DNA from: Isoetes taiwanensis
Taxonomy: Eukaryota; Streptophyta; Lycopodiopsida; Isoetales; Isoetaceae
Direction: 5' to 3'
Assembly: GCA_021234155.1 (NCBI GenBank)
Contig: JAJEKV010000091.1
Coordinates: 3,603,501-3,667,500 of the forward strand
Length of the DNA stretch: 64,000 nucleotides
Shown: piece after piece, positions 23,562 to 36,072 of the stretch
Position numbering within the stretch: the stretch's first letter is position 1
Layout of the letters: every line of letters starts with the position of its first letter
Position numbers and translations under genes: made by a program
The notes under the pieces: model-generated
The model's input: the letters and a program-made list of their open reading frames with translations, nothing else
Told to the model about the DNA's origin: nothing
Database searches by the model: none

Positions 23562-26500
23562 GATATTTGTTATTGGCAAATATGTCCTAAATGTAAAAAG
23601 AAAGGTCATTTTGGTAGGGAATGTCCAGTTTGTGCTTTTTGCAAGGAGATTGGTCATACTGACCTTAGGTGCTCTGTCAAAGAATATTTTGCCAAGCAAG
23701 AGAGGGAAAAGAAACCTGAGGCAACTCCACATGTAAGGTTTGCTAAATCTACTAGTTCTATAAGGTTTGTGCAGGCTACAGAAATGCCAAAGACTGAGGA
23801 AGTGATGGTGGTACAAACCAGGAGTATGGGAGATACCCATAGACTCGCTGAGCCTAACAAATTTGTTCCAGAGTGTTCCAGGAAATCAACATTGCCCCTA
23901 CCCCCTGTCGTGGAAGCTCCTCCCCAAGAAATAGCTCCACCTCCTCAACAAAAGTATGGTAAGAAAGATCAAGATCTTGATGAGTTGGATGTTTTACTGA
24001 AAAATTCCAAAGTAAGTGTGGACTTATTTACCTTATTAAAAATTGCCCCTGGCTATAGGAAAAAGTTATTACAACAAACTACTTTTAGTGAGGCAGTGGC
24101 TTGTGTAGGTGTTGCAAATGCTACTAATCTTATTTTAGCTCAAAATGAAGAAGACCCAGGTGCATTTATGTGTTCAGCCACCCTAGGAGGTTATTCTTTT
24201 TCCAATGTGTTGCTGGATGGAGGTTCACCTCTAAATATCATGCCTTATCATGTTATGAAAAAATCATGTTATCATGTTATCATGTTATGAAAAAATGTGG
24301 GCTCGAGATAGATAAAAGGTCATCTGTTTTGTTAAAATCCTTTTCTAATACTAAAATAGCACCAGTTGGAATTGTGACTAAAGTTCCTGTTAATACTGAA
24401 GGCATTGTTGTAGCTGCCAATTTTGTTGTTGTTGCCTTTGAAGATTTAGGAGAAGATGCAGATATATATGATCTCCTGCTAGGGAGAAGGTGGATGGCTA
24501 CAGTTGATGCTAGGCCAATCTGGTCTGAAGGGAGATGCACCATTTCAAATGGTACTCAAGTAGCTACAATTTACAACCAGGATGGTTCTTATGGTAACTC
24601 TTGGCTAAGGTAGGAAGGATTTTTCCCCAAATCACTTCTAATGTAGCAGAGTATAAGGCTTTGATTGCAGGTCTTCAAGAAGCCAAGGCTATGGATATTT
24701 CAATCATACACATCTATGGAGATTCTCAGTTAGTTTGCAGACAGGTTAGTGGTGAGTATCAGGCCAAGAATGCTGACATGGAATCCTTGAGAAATCAGGT
24801 AATGGGAATGCTTGCTTACTTTACTTCTTGGGAAATTACTCATATCCCAAGGGAGCAGAATTGGGAAGCTGATGCTTTGTGCAGAGATACTTTAATGACT
24901 TATTTATCTGAGGGAGCTATCCCAGAAGAAGATCTTGATGAGGATGAGGCTAAGGAATTCTGTCCTATATTAGTTATAAATGCATCACAAGAAGAAGCAA
25001 CCAATGAGGTTATAATTAATAAAATGGCCAAGGAAAGAACTCTGTTTGTGGGAGATCCCTTTGACACACAAAACAAGGAAGAAATTACCAAATTCTTTGA
25101 AGAGAGAAGTGATGTGTTTGCTTGGGATTATTCTGAGCTCATTGGTATTAAGGAAGAGGTATGTCAGTTTGAGATTAAAATTAAAGAAGGGTGTAAGCCT
25201 GCTTTCCAGAAGTTAAGGAGGATCAATGCCTCACTTTTAGATCTAATTAAGGAAGAGTTGCATAAAATGTTGGATGCAGGTGTTATTGTGGAAATTATTA
25301 ATCCTGAATGGGTGTCATGCATTGTTCCAGTGGAAAAAAAGAATGGTGCTTTGAGAATTTGTATAGATTATCGAGACTTGAATAAAGCCACCATAAAAGA
25401 TTGTTATCCTTTACCCTTTTTAGAGGAAATTTTATATGCTGTTGCAGGGAAAGACATGTACTCATTTTTAGATGGTTTTTCAGGGTTTAATCAGATCAGC
25501 ATCAAGGAGGAGGATCAGCCAAATACTTCATTTATCACTCCTTGGGGCACATATGCTATGAAGAGAATGCCATTTGGCCTAATGAATGCCCCATCCACTT
25601 TTCAAAGAGCAATGGATGTTATTTTCAAAACCATGTCTGCTGAAGAGTTTAGGGTCTACTTAGATGATCTTTGCTTGGGCTCTCATTCTTCTAACCATGT
25701 GGAATTACTTGCAAAAATTTGCTCTTTATGCAGGACTTCAGGAGTTAATCTAAATCCAAAAAAATGTATCTTTTTTGCATCTAAAGGGCAGCTCCTAGGA
25801 CATGAAGTATCCAGCCAGGGCATTCAAGTTGCTCAGGATAAGATTGGAGCTCTCAAAAAGTTAGCACCTCCCAAGAATCTGAAGCAGGTTAAGACTTTTA
25901 TTGGTATGACGAGTTTTCTTAGAATGTATATCCCAAATTTTGCTCATATTTTAATTCCCATATCTAAACCAGGGTAGGTAAATTTTCTAAATCTGAAAGC
26001 AAGCACATACCTATTACATGGACTTCAGAATGCCAAGAGGCTTTTGACTTTCTTATTTCATCTATATGTGAAGTTACTCTTTTGAAAAAACCAGATCTGA
26101 GCATGCCATTTGAAGTTTATATCACTGTTACCAAAAAGGCCATAGGTTTAGCCATTTTGCAGGACAAGCATATTATAGTCTTTGCAAGCCAACAATGGTC
26201 TGCTCTTGAAGAAAGATACACCAGAATAGAAAAAAATGCTGCTGCTCTCATGTTTCTTATCAATAGGCAAGGACATTTGCTTCTGAAGAGCCAAGTTCAA
26301 GTTCATATGAAGCAAAACCCAATGGGCTTGCTATTTGGTAAGGCAATTAATAAACCAAAGATCCAGAGATGGGCTTGTAAGTTACAAAGTTATGATATTT
26401 CTGTAAAAGAGTTGCACTTGACACGAAATCCTAGCCTCTACTTGCCTTATATATTTTTTGATCATGAAGATGAATTGAATACTACTGACACTTCACTTGC

Positions 26501-27827
26501 AGTAGCACACTTAGAAGTAGCTCAGGGAGATCAAGCCAAAGGAGGGTGGCAGCAACCTATTAGAGATTTTTTACAGCATGGGATCATCTCTCCAAACCTC
26601 ACTCCAAGTCAGAGAAGAAGACTTAAGGACAAGTGCAGACAATTCAAGCTGATAGACAATGTCTTGTGCAAAGTTAACAGGGATGGAATCTTGCTGAGGT
26701 GTGTAAGTGAAGAAGAATCTGCCTTGATTATTAGGGAGATGCATAAAGGTATCTGTGGAGGACATTTTGCTGGGGATACCACTGCAAAAAAGATTCTCAG
26801 GTCTGGATATTATTGGCCTACTGTTTTTAGAGATTGCTATGAGGTTATAAAAACTTGCCATCAATGTCAAATTTTTAGTAAAAGAATTTTATTGCCAGCT
26901 GCCTTGAATCCTATCATATCTCCAGGACCCTTTCAAATCTGGATGCTAGATTATATTGGTCCCATTAATCCTTCTTCTACAGGTCAACATCAGCATATTA
27001 TTGTGGCTACAGATTATTTTACTAAGTGGGCAGAGGCTATACCTTTGAGGCAAGCTAATGCCCTCACAACTGCAAGGTTTTTACATGAATTTGTTTGCTC
27101 CAGATTTGGTATTCCTTTCCAGATACATTCTGATAGAGGTACCCCCTTTGTTAATGAAGTCATTGCTAATTTGTTGAGCATTTTGAAGGTCAAGCACACC
27201 AAAAGTTCTTCATATTATCCTCAGGGTAATGGACAAGCTGAAGCTACTAACAAAGTGTTGAAAAATATCTTGCAGAAGACAGTGGAGATTAACAAAAAGG
27301 ATTGGCATATCAAAATAGTGGATGCACTTTGGGCTTATAGAGTCACTATCAAAACAGCTACAAATCATACACCTTTCAATTTGGTTTATGGCATAGAAGC
27401 AGTTCTACCAGTAGAATTTGAATTACCTTCCTTGAGAGTAGCTTACAAATTGTGCTTAACTTTTGAACATGCCTTACAGGAAAGATTGGACGCCCTGTTA
27501 CATTTGGATGAGTACAGAATGGAAGCTGAGAACACTAACTTGCTGAAAAAGGCTAAAGATCTGGCTGCATTCAAGGCTGCACACAAAATACAAGGCACCT
27601 TTAAGAAAGGAGAGCTTGTTCTCAAATGGAACAAGTCAAAGGAAGACTCAGCTGGCAAATTTGATAATATTTGGGAAGGACCCTTTGTAGTGCTGGATCC
27701 TGCAGGTACTAATTCTTATTGGTTACAAGAGGTTGCTTCAGGAATGCCACTGCCAAATCCTATCAATATCTTGCACCTGAAAAGGTATTGGGACCAGCAT
27801 GCTTGCTTGTCCCTCTTTTTACATTAA
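23562..27827 (+). pseudogene. Family A2 gag-pol, 5' truncated and internally deleted
   Basis: It starts between CCHC knuckles 1 and 2 (ICYWQICPKC) and keeps knuckles 2 and 3. Protease follows, with its DGGS Asp near 24216. A 32-bp insertion made of TCATGTTA repeats at about 24260-24291 shifts the frame. A deletion at about 24595, some 240 bp compared with 46859-47090, removes the end of the protease region and the front of aRNH, including its first catalytic Asp. The rest of aRNH (Glu, Asp, Asp), RT with YLDD (about 25660), then a small deletion near 25965 that shifts the frame again. From 25974 to the stop at 27825 the degenerate RNase H and integrase are open. The C-terminal WEGPFVV motif and LKRYWDQH tail are intact. 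Confidence 0.92.
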
Positions 27828-28625
27828 AAGCTTAGAGATTTATGGTAGGTTTAGTGTAGTTAAATCAGTTTGACTTTTTTAGATTAGCTTGACTTTGAGC
27901 ACATTACTCTAATAGAATTGGTTTCATGTTTTAGGATGATCTGACCAGATAAGAGTATACATGATCTCAAGAACAGGATTGATACTAATGATTACCAAGT
28001 GTCATATGCAGGAGTATCCTTCTTCCATTTTCTCATCTGTCTTAGAATATTCCTACCATCCATTCATCCTCCTATTCTCTTTTTCATACCTTACAGCACT
28101 CTGCAAAGTCACCTTTACCATCATAGTAGAGTTGCAAGGATTTGAGACTAATTGGTTTGTGTGTTTCCATGACATGTGCACTCTTCCTCCATTCTTTTTC
28201 ATCTGTCATAAGTAGTCCTACCTTCCATTTAGACTCTTTATTCTTGCTTTCATTCCCAAGAGAAGAAAAGCACTCTGCAATTCATCTCTACCATCATAGC
28301 AGAGTTGCAACTTTTTGAAGATCAAGTAGAAGACATGCATTTTCTTGTTTTGGCGAGATCCCAAGCAATTGCACAATTACTTCATCTCCATTGCACCATC
28401 ATCCCATCATATTCACACTCATTTCTGCCTTTTCTCACTCATCATATTCCATCCACATCATTTCATCATCACATTCTCACTCATTTCATCAACATTTGCA
28501 TTTCACACTCTTATTTTATCATGTTCCCACTTAGACACCTTGGTTCAAATTTGAAGACCCCTCTAGTTATTCATTTTTGATATCATATGGCTGAGGGGAC
28601 CAGCCTTTTTCTTGTTTTGGCGAGA
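27828..28625 (+). repeat. A2 element 3' untranslated region
   Basis: Two CTCTGC…GTAGAG/GCAGAG modules near 28099 and 28271; a TTTTCTTGTTTTGGCGAGAT copy near 28340; CA/TC-rich low-complexity DNA; GGCTGAGGGGACCAGCC at 28589-28605; and CTTGTTTTGGCGAGA ending at the LTR. Confidence 0.8.
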
Positions 28626-30356
28626 TGTTGCCCCCAAAGGGCAACATGCTAATTGTGATCTATGCATTCAAAACTAGGTCAACTTATCTTGGAATACTAG
28701 GTCAAAGTTTGGAAGATTCTTGGCATTCAACATTGATATGGAGGTCAAAGGGTGTTCGTTCTTCAAGTCAACAAGTGCTCAAGGTTCAAAACTCACATGA
28801 GGTACTTTATTTAAGGTCAAGATGCTTAGTCAAGAATATGCTCTAGAAGATTCTGGGTTAAGAAGTTTGGAAGGCATTTTTTTAAAGATTGGAAGTTAAA
28901 AGTTTGGAAGACCCCATGGTACTTGATTCCATTCCCTAGCCGTTCTTATCCATTTCTATTCTTACCCCTTGGAATTTCCTAGCCATTTTTCCCTATACTT
29001 ATATTCTCTTTTGTTCACTCTTGCATACCCTATCGTATCTTGCCTAATTTTTCTTTCCCAATACATCCTTATTCTCCCATAATTTATTCCCACCATTGCT
29101 CCCATAGCTTTTGCCCTTTTACCTCCTATGTCTTGCAAATTCCCCCATACCTATTTACCATTGTGCCATAAAAAGCCATGTTATGTGGAATATTCTCCTT
29201 CATAATGCTCAAAATCTTGTATATTCCCCCAAATATTAGGGTTGCCTTTGCTCAAATGGCTCACTCCTTCAATGTTTTTCATGGGTAGTCCCTTAAAACC
29301 ATGGTTTAACTCTTCATAAATACAAAATACAGAATATTCCTGGTTTATACTTCAAGAAATACGGTGACCGTATCGCGCAGATCTTCAGAAAATACAGCTG
29401 TTGTAAACCTAAAACTAGAAACAAGCTCGAATCACGCCGGAACCGAGTTTTTAGACCATAAGACCTGCCTAAACCTGGGTCCCTGCTCTTAAGCATCATA
29501 TTAAGCCTAAATCTAAGCCCTAAGATGTCGGAATCATTAAATTCAATCTTATATACCAGGGGATCAACAACAGAAGTTTTTCGAAGGCCTAGAAGTATTC
29601 AGATCCCACATTGATCATTGTTGAGCAAGATCTGGACGATCCTTGAAGTTCTTGAGCTCTCCTCAATTGGATCTACAAGATCTAGTTGAAATTACTTTCG
29701 AAAATTATTTATTAACTTGTGATGATTATTTGCCTGTGATTAAAGCTATGAAGCATCCTTATATTCTATTATCATGATATATTTACCCTCATATCAATTC
29801 AAATTGATTGCCAAGTTGTCAAACCCATCTCTGATATTTTTTCTTAACAATTCTTGCGACAAAATATCTTATAGAAAATTTTCGCGTGTTTCCCAATTCC
29901 TTTGGCCCACTTGCCAGCTATTCTTAGGACTTGTGTAAGCCCAGGGAGTTGAAATCACCCAAAAATACCACGTATAGCTCAAACTCAAAAAAAATGCTCT
30001 CGGGTTTGCACAGTTTTGACTGTATTTTGCCAAATCCAGCCATAAAAAATACCTTTATACCTCCAAATGATGATTTGACTATTTGCCTTTCTTCTTTATC
30101 ACCACTGCAACCTATTTGCTTTGGAAATTTCAAAAAACATGATTGGTAGCTCCAAATGTCATTTTCTGATCACTGTTTTCCACTTTGACCTTTATTGACC
30201 AAATTTTGACCACACTTTGAGCTCGAATAACTCATAAATTAAGTTTCTGACTCGGTCAGAGACTCTACTGTTGGTTACCTACAACTTTTTTGACCAAGTC
30301 TACAGTGCCTGACTCAACAAATCGATCTACATCTCAACACCACAACTGTTTTGGCA
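28626..30356 (+). repeat. Family A LTR, 3' LTR of the A2 element, 3' end lost
   Basis: It starts with the full palindromic terminus directly after the PPT region and runs 1731 bp, nearly identical to 35864-37600. CG motif at 29359-29378, TATA at 29550. It is cut at 30356 (…CACAACTGTTTTGGCA) and joined to a minus-strand RT; about 180 bp including the hairpins and CAACA end are missing. Confidence 0.9.
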
Positions 30357-33300
30357 TGGAGCGTGGCTTCACATATGGATAGAATGAGAAAGTCAAAAGC
30401 CTCTTGGCATTCTGAAGTCCATGTGATAGGTATATGCTTACTTTCAGACTTGGAAAACTTACCCACCCTTGTCAATCTAGAAATGGGGCTCAAAATATGA
30501 GCAAAATTAGGAATATACATCCTGAGAAAACTTGTCATATCAATAAAACTTTTGACCTGTTTTAGATTCTTGGGAGGTGCTAGTTTTTTAAGGGCTTCAA
30601 TCTTGTCTTGAGCAACTTGAATGCCTTGGCTGGATACTTCATGCCCTAAGAGTTGTCCTTTTGATGCAAAAAAGATGCATTTATTTGGATTTAGATTGAC
30701 TCCTGAACTCCTGCACAAAGAACAAATTTTTGCAAGTAGCTCCACATGATTAGATGGATGAGAGCCTAGGCAAAGGTCATCTAAGTACACCTTGAACTCT
30801 TCAGCAGACATTGATTTTAAAATAACATCCATTGCCCTTTGGAAGGTAGCTGGAGCATTCATCAAACCAAAAGGCATTCTTTTCATAGCATATGTACCCC
30901 AGGGAGTGATAAAAGAAGTCTTTGGCTGGTCTTCTTCCTTAATGCTTGTCTCTGGTTGAATCACGAGAATCCATCCAAAAATGAATACACTTCCTTACCT
31001 GCTACAGCATATAAGATCTCTTCTAGAAAAGGCAAAGGGTAACAATCCTTGATGGTGGCTTTGTTGAGATCTCGGTAGTCAATGCAAATTCTTAAAGCAC
31101 CACTTTTCTTCTCTACAGGAACAATGCAAGATACCCATTCTGGGTTAATGATTTCAATAATAACACCTGCCTCTAACATCTTATTCAATTCATCCTTTAT
31201 TAACCCCATAAGTGAAGCATTAATTCTCCTTAATTTTTGAAAGACAGGTTTACAACCTTCCTTGATCTTAATTTCAAATTGGCATACCTCAGTTTTGATA
31301 CCTGATAGTTCTGAATAGTCCCAAGCAAATACATCTTTCCTTTCTTCAAAAAACATTTGTATGCTCTCTCTGTTTTGATATTCAATCAGATCTCCAACAA
31401 ACAGAGTTCTAGGTGTACCATTTTTTGTGATCACAATCTCCTCAATATCTTTTTTTTTTCTGATGCATCAATGGTCAAAATAGGACAGAGTGCTTTTACT
31501 TCATTGTCATCAAGGTCATCTTCAGGAATAGTCCCCTCAGTCAAATGTGACATGAGAGTTTCCCTACACAGGGCATCAGCCTCAAAAAATTTTTCTCTTG
31601 GGATATGAGTGATCTTCCATGAAGCAAAACTTCAGAGTACTCCCATTGCCCGATTCTTCAAAAGCTCCATATCTGTGTTTTTTGTTTGATAATCTCCTGA
31701 AACTTGCCTGCAAATTAATTGTGAATCACCATAAATATGGATATTGGCAATATCCATAGCTTTGGCTTCCTGAAGGCCTGCAATCAAAGCTTTATATTCT
31801 GCTACATTAGAAGTGGCTTGAGGAAAAATTCTTCCTACTTTAGCTAAGAGTTTGTGAGAAGAATCTTTCAAAATAGCAGCAGATGATGCAACATTTAGTT
31901 TTTTAGAGATACCTCCATCAAACCATAAGAAACATGTTGGTCCTTGTTTGCTGGGAAGTGCACCCTCCATAATAAGAGGAACCATTTCATATTTTCTTGG
32001 CCTTGTGTTTTTTATCCTGTAAGATCCCAAAGGCTCCTCAATTAGCATTTCTTTAATAAAGTTTACCTCTTCTTTGGAGTCATAGGAGCCTTCTTGGTTG
32101 TAAATGGTAGCAGTTTGAGAGCCATTGGAGATGGTACATCTCCCTTGAGACCAGACTGGCCTAGCATCCACAGTAGCTAACCATCTCCTCCCTAAAAGTA
32201 GGTCATAGATATCAGATTCATCTCCTATATCTTCAAAAGCCACCACGATAAAGTTAGCAGCTACAGTTATGCCTTCTGTATTAACAGGCACTTTAGTCAC
32301 CACACCAATAGGGGTAATTTTAGCATTATAAAAAGATCTTAATAATATAGAGGCTTTCTTGTCCACCTCGAAACCACACTTTTTCATAATGTGATATGGC
32401 ATGATGTTTAGGGGAGATCCACCATCAAGTAATACATTTGAAAAGGTAAAACCTCCTAAAGCAGCTGAACATGTAAATGCCCCAGGGTCTTCTTCATTCT
32501 GTGCTATAACAAGATCAGTGGCATCAGTGAAATTTATACAAGCATTTAATTGCTCACCACCAGTTTGCTGGAGCACCCTTTTTCTGTAGCTGGGTGCAAT
32601 CTTTAGCAGTGTGAAAAGATCCACACTCACCTTAGAATTTTTGAGTAAAATATCGACTTCATCAAGGTCTTGGTCTTTCTTACCATATTTTTGTTGTGGA
32701 GGTGGAGCTATCATTTGAGCAGGTGATTCTATTGTAGGTGATGGAGACCTGGCTGTGGGATGTCTACTCGATTCAGCATGTGTACTGACTTCATTCATTC
32801 TTCTAGTTTGCACTGCCATAACTTCTTCAGTCTTGGGAACTTCTGTAGCCTGGATAAACCTTATTGAAGTACTTGGTTCAGCAAATCTCACAGGGGGCTT
32901 AGGTTCTGACCTCTTTTCTTGTTCCTGCTTGGCAAAGTATTCTTTAACAGCACACTTAACATCAGTATGACCAACTTCTTTGCAGAAAGAACAAACAGTA
33001 CATTCTTTTCCAAAGTGGCCTTTTCTATTGCATTTAGGACACACTTGCCAATAGCAGATTTCCGATGGATGAGTATTCCTATTGCAATGAACACATTCAG
33101 GGTAAGTTTTACCTGTTCTTGCAGTTTTGAGCTCAACTAGTTGTTTGGTTAATTCTGCTAAAGCCTCAGTAACCTTAGATAGGTCTGATTTAACCTCTGC
33201 AACTTGAGAACTAGCTTCCTCCTCCTTAGATTTCTTCTTTTTTTTTTCGTGGGCATAAACCGGAATGGAAGGGTGATGATCATAATGTGCATCAGTAGTA

Positions 33301-33999
33301 TCAGGGTAAAAAGGATCATGGCCATGGTGAGAGATATGGTGCTTATCAGGCAAAGTAGAGAGCATTTGAGTCAGATCAGTAGTTTTGGCAAAAACTTTAT
33401 ATATGGAATCGAATCCTTCAACTTGGATCTTGAGCAATTTCCTTTGGATATCTGGTCTCCTTTCCGACCATTGATGAAAGCAAGACTAAAAAGTGTGGGA
33501 ATTGTGACTGTGCTCTTTGACACATGCTCATAAATGTGCCAAATCTTTCTTTGTCTTGATTCACACTCTCCCCAAGGTGTATAGAAAAACTTTGCAACTC
33601 ATTAACCAAATCTTTGGGAGCAGCTAACTTACCAAATCTATCCAGAAACTTCTTGACAAGTTCATCCCATGAAGTGGTGCCCATTAACTTTTCATAAGTT
33701 AACCAAGCACCAGCTTCACTTTCTTCTTTGAAACATTTTTCGAACTCTGAGAGCTTGCATCCCTTCTTGAAGCCATAATCCCTGTAATAATCCTCAAATA
33801 TTCTCAAGAAGTTGTTAGCACTCATACTGGAATCAAAAGTAGGCAAAGGAACAGGGACATTCAACTCAAATTGGTATGGCATGTTTTGAAGCAGGCTAGT
33901 TGAAAAACTTGAATTCAATGGCCTTTCTCTGCAATGATCTGATGCATCAATATCTTCTAATGGCTCTTATTCTGCTGGAAATTTTTGTTTTGGAGCCAT
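30357..33999 (-). pseudogene. Family A2 gag-PR-aRNH-RT, duplicate copy, 3' truncated
   Basis: This copy matches 16711-20358 closely. Start ATG at 33999 with the same CAA-to-TAA stop at codon 11 as its duplicate. Open stretches: gag 33918-33418; gag end, three CCHC knuckles, protease and most of aRNH 33437-31632; RT start 31434-30961; RT remainder 30964-30357 with YLDD. Frame breaks lie near 33430 (indels also crowd 33430-33570), 31440-31630 and 30955. The RNase H and integrase are missing because pol is cut at 30357 and joined to an LTR. aRNH residues FDGG, AEYKAL and GDSQL are intact. Confidence 0.9.
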
Positions 34000-34019
34000 G
34001 AGTTCTGAGATCCAGGAAG

Positions 34020-34037
34020 ATCTCGGTAGAACCTCCA
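34020..34037 (-). promoter_or_regulatory. Primer-binding site of the duplicate minus-strand element
   Basis: On the minus strand TGGAGGTTCTACCGAGAT, identical to 20379-20396 and placed the same way relative to LTR end (34041) and gag ATG (33999). Confidence 0.75.
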
Positions 34038-34040
34038 AGA

Positions 34041-34570
34041 TGTTGACCCCCAACCTGGCTTAGAGAGTCAAACACAAAGAGTCAACTTGAGTTTTCACTC
34101 AAGTTGGGGTTAGAACCTCCAGATCACTTAAGGTGATCAGTCTACACAAGAATTTCTCAAAGAAAAAGCTCAGTTACAGAGTTCTCATACCTTTCCCAAT
34201 TCTGGAATATGGACCTCTTACTCAAATCGATGCAGATCTCATAGGCAGATTGTTTTTCGAGGTCAGATGATTGTGACTTGTTCAGAAAAGTTGTAGGCAA
34301 GCAAGGGTGAAAATATTGACCAAGTCTGAGTTTTAATTTGTAAGATATTCGATCTCAAAGTCGGGTCAAATTTTGGTCAATATCAGTCAAAACTACAAAC
34401 AGAGCTCAGAGTTTTGTAACTTGAGTTGTAGGTTGAATTTTGAAGAAATTCCAAAACTAAGATGCCATATAGACCTCAAAGGTAAGGTGCATGCTGTCAA
34501 ATCATGATTTGAATTACTAAAACTATTTTTTTGGCACTGTTTTGTGGATATCAGTTTAAACTTGTATCAG
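34041..34570 (-). repeat. Partial 5' LTR of the duplicate minus-strand element
   Basis: The LTR 3' 530 bp, matching 20400-20938 and cut at the same point. It includes hairpin 2 (34083-34106), the PBS-like motif (34108-34121) and hairpin 1 (34122-34138). Confidence 0.9.
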
Positions 34571-35352
34571 TTGACATTACTTTCAGAAATTACCTTATGA
34601 CTTTTGATGATTATTTTCTTGTACTTGAAGCTATGAAGCATCCTTATCTGTTGTTATCTTGATATATTTACCTCATATCAATCCAAATTAATACCTCATA
34701 TTTACCTCATATTAATACCTTCGGCCTATTTGCCACCTATCCTTGGGTTTTGAGAAAGCCAAAGGAGTTGGAATCATTCAAAAATACCAAGTATAGATCA
34801 AATTCAAAAAAATTGCTCTCGGATTTGAACTGTTTTTTACTGTATTTTGCCAAATCTAGTCACAAAAAATACCTCTACACCTCCAAATGAGAATTTGACT
34901 GCTTGCCTCTCTTCCCTAGCACCATTGCAACCCACCTGCTTTGGAAATTCTCAAAAAAGTGATTGGCAATTCCAAATCTCAATTTCTGATCACTGTTTTC
35001 TACATTTGACCTCTATTGACCAAAATTTGACCCCACTTTGAACTCGAATAACTCACAGATTAAATCTCCGACTTGGTCGAGACTTTCTTATTGGTATCTA
35101 CAACTTTTTGACCAAGTCTACGATGTCGACGACTCGAAAAATCAATCGCATTCCAACACCACAATTGTTTTGGCAAAGGTGCCACTTTTTGAAAATGGGA
35201 AAGGTATAGAACTCGAACTTTTTGAACTTTTCTTTGAAATTTTCTTGCATAGACTGATCACCTTAAGTGATCTGGAGGTTCTAACCCCAATTTGAGTGAA
35301 AACTCAAGTTGGATCCTTGTGGTTGACCTTTAAGCCAGGTTTAGGGTCAACA
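34571..35352 (+). repeat. Family A LTR, 3' portion (duplicate of 20939-21777)
   Basis: It ends GGTCAACA at 35352. About 70 bp present in the other copy are replaced near 34680-34720 by short reshuffled repeats of TACCTCATAT and AATTAATACC. Hairpin 1 at 35256-35272, PBS-like motif 35273-35286, hairpin 2 35287-35312. One-base differences cluster at 35060-35160. Confidence 0.88.
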
Positions 35353-35863
35353 ATCGAGATCTCAACAAAGCCACTATCAAGGACTGTTACCCTTTGCCTT
35401 TTTTTACAAGAAATCTTATATGCTGTAGCAGGTAAAGAGGTGTACTCATTCTTAGATGGATTTTCAGGATTCAACCAAATCAGCATTAAAGAGGAAGATC
35501 AGCCAAAGACCTTTTGACCTCTTTTATTACCCCTTGGGGAACTTATGCAATGAAAAGGATGCCTTTTGGATTAATGAATGCACCTGCCACCTTCCAAAGA
35601 GCTATGGATATTATCTTTAGACCTATGTCTCCTCAAGAATTCAGGGTTTACGTAGATGATCTTTGTTTAGGATCCCATCCTAATGATCATCTGGAATTGC
35701 TTGCAAAAATATGCTCTTTGTGCAGAGATTTTGGAGTCAACCTTAATCCAAAGAAATGTATCTTTTTTGCATCCAAAGGGCAACTTTTGGGGCATGAGGT
35801 GTCCAACAATGGTATACAAGTGGCACAAGAAAAGGTTGAAGCTCTCAAAAAACTGGTACCCCC
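35353..35863 (+). pseudogene. A1-type RT fragment, duplicate copy
   Basis: Same span and same two frame-breaking lesions as 21778-22290 (extra T near 35405; 8-bp insertion near 35511-35520). Its right junction is cleaner: GGTACCCC is followed by the full LTR terminus TGTTGCCC. Confidence 0.88.
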
Positions 35864-35909
35864 TGTTGCCCCCAAAGGGCAACATGCTAATTGTGATCTA
35901 TGCATTCAA

Positions 35910-36072
35910 AACTAGGTCAACTTATCTTGGAATACTAGGTCAAAGTTTGGAAGATTCTTGGCATTCAACATTGATATGGAGGTCAAAGGGTGTTCGTTCT
36001 TTAAGTCAACAAGTGCTCAAGGTTCAAAACTCACATGAGGTACTTTATTTAAGGTCAAGATGCTTAGTCAAG
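35910..36072 (+). promoter_or_regulatory. Cluster of W-box cores in LTR upstream region
   Basis: Six GTCAA cores (TTGAC on the other strand), four as AGGTCAA, lie in about 160 bp. Equivalent clusters follow the 5' terminus in the LTRs at 11174, 22291, 28626, 42902, 43555 and 61563. TTGAC(C/T) is the known binding site of plant WRKY factors. Function is inferred. Confidence 0.5.

Noticed and set aside
35864-35884. Palindromes read as rho-independent terminators or integron attC sites
   Set aside because: They are exactly the 5' LTR termini after the 3' UTR of plant retroelements; bacterial readings do not fit the context.
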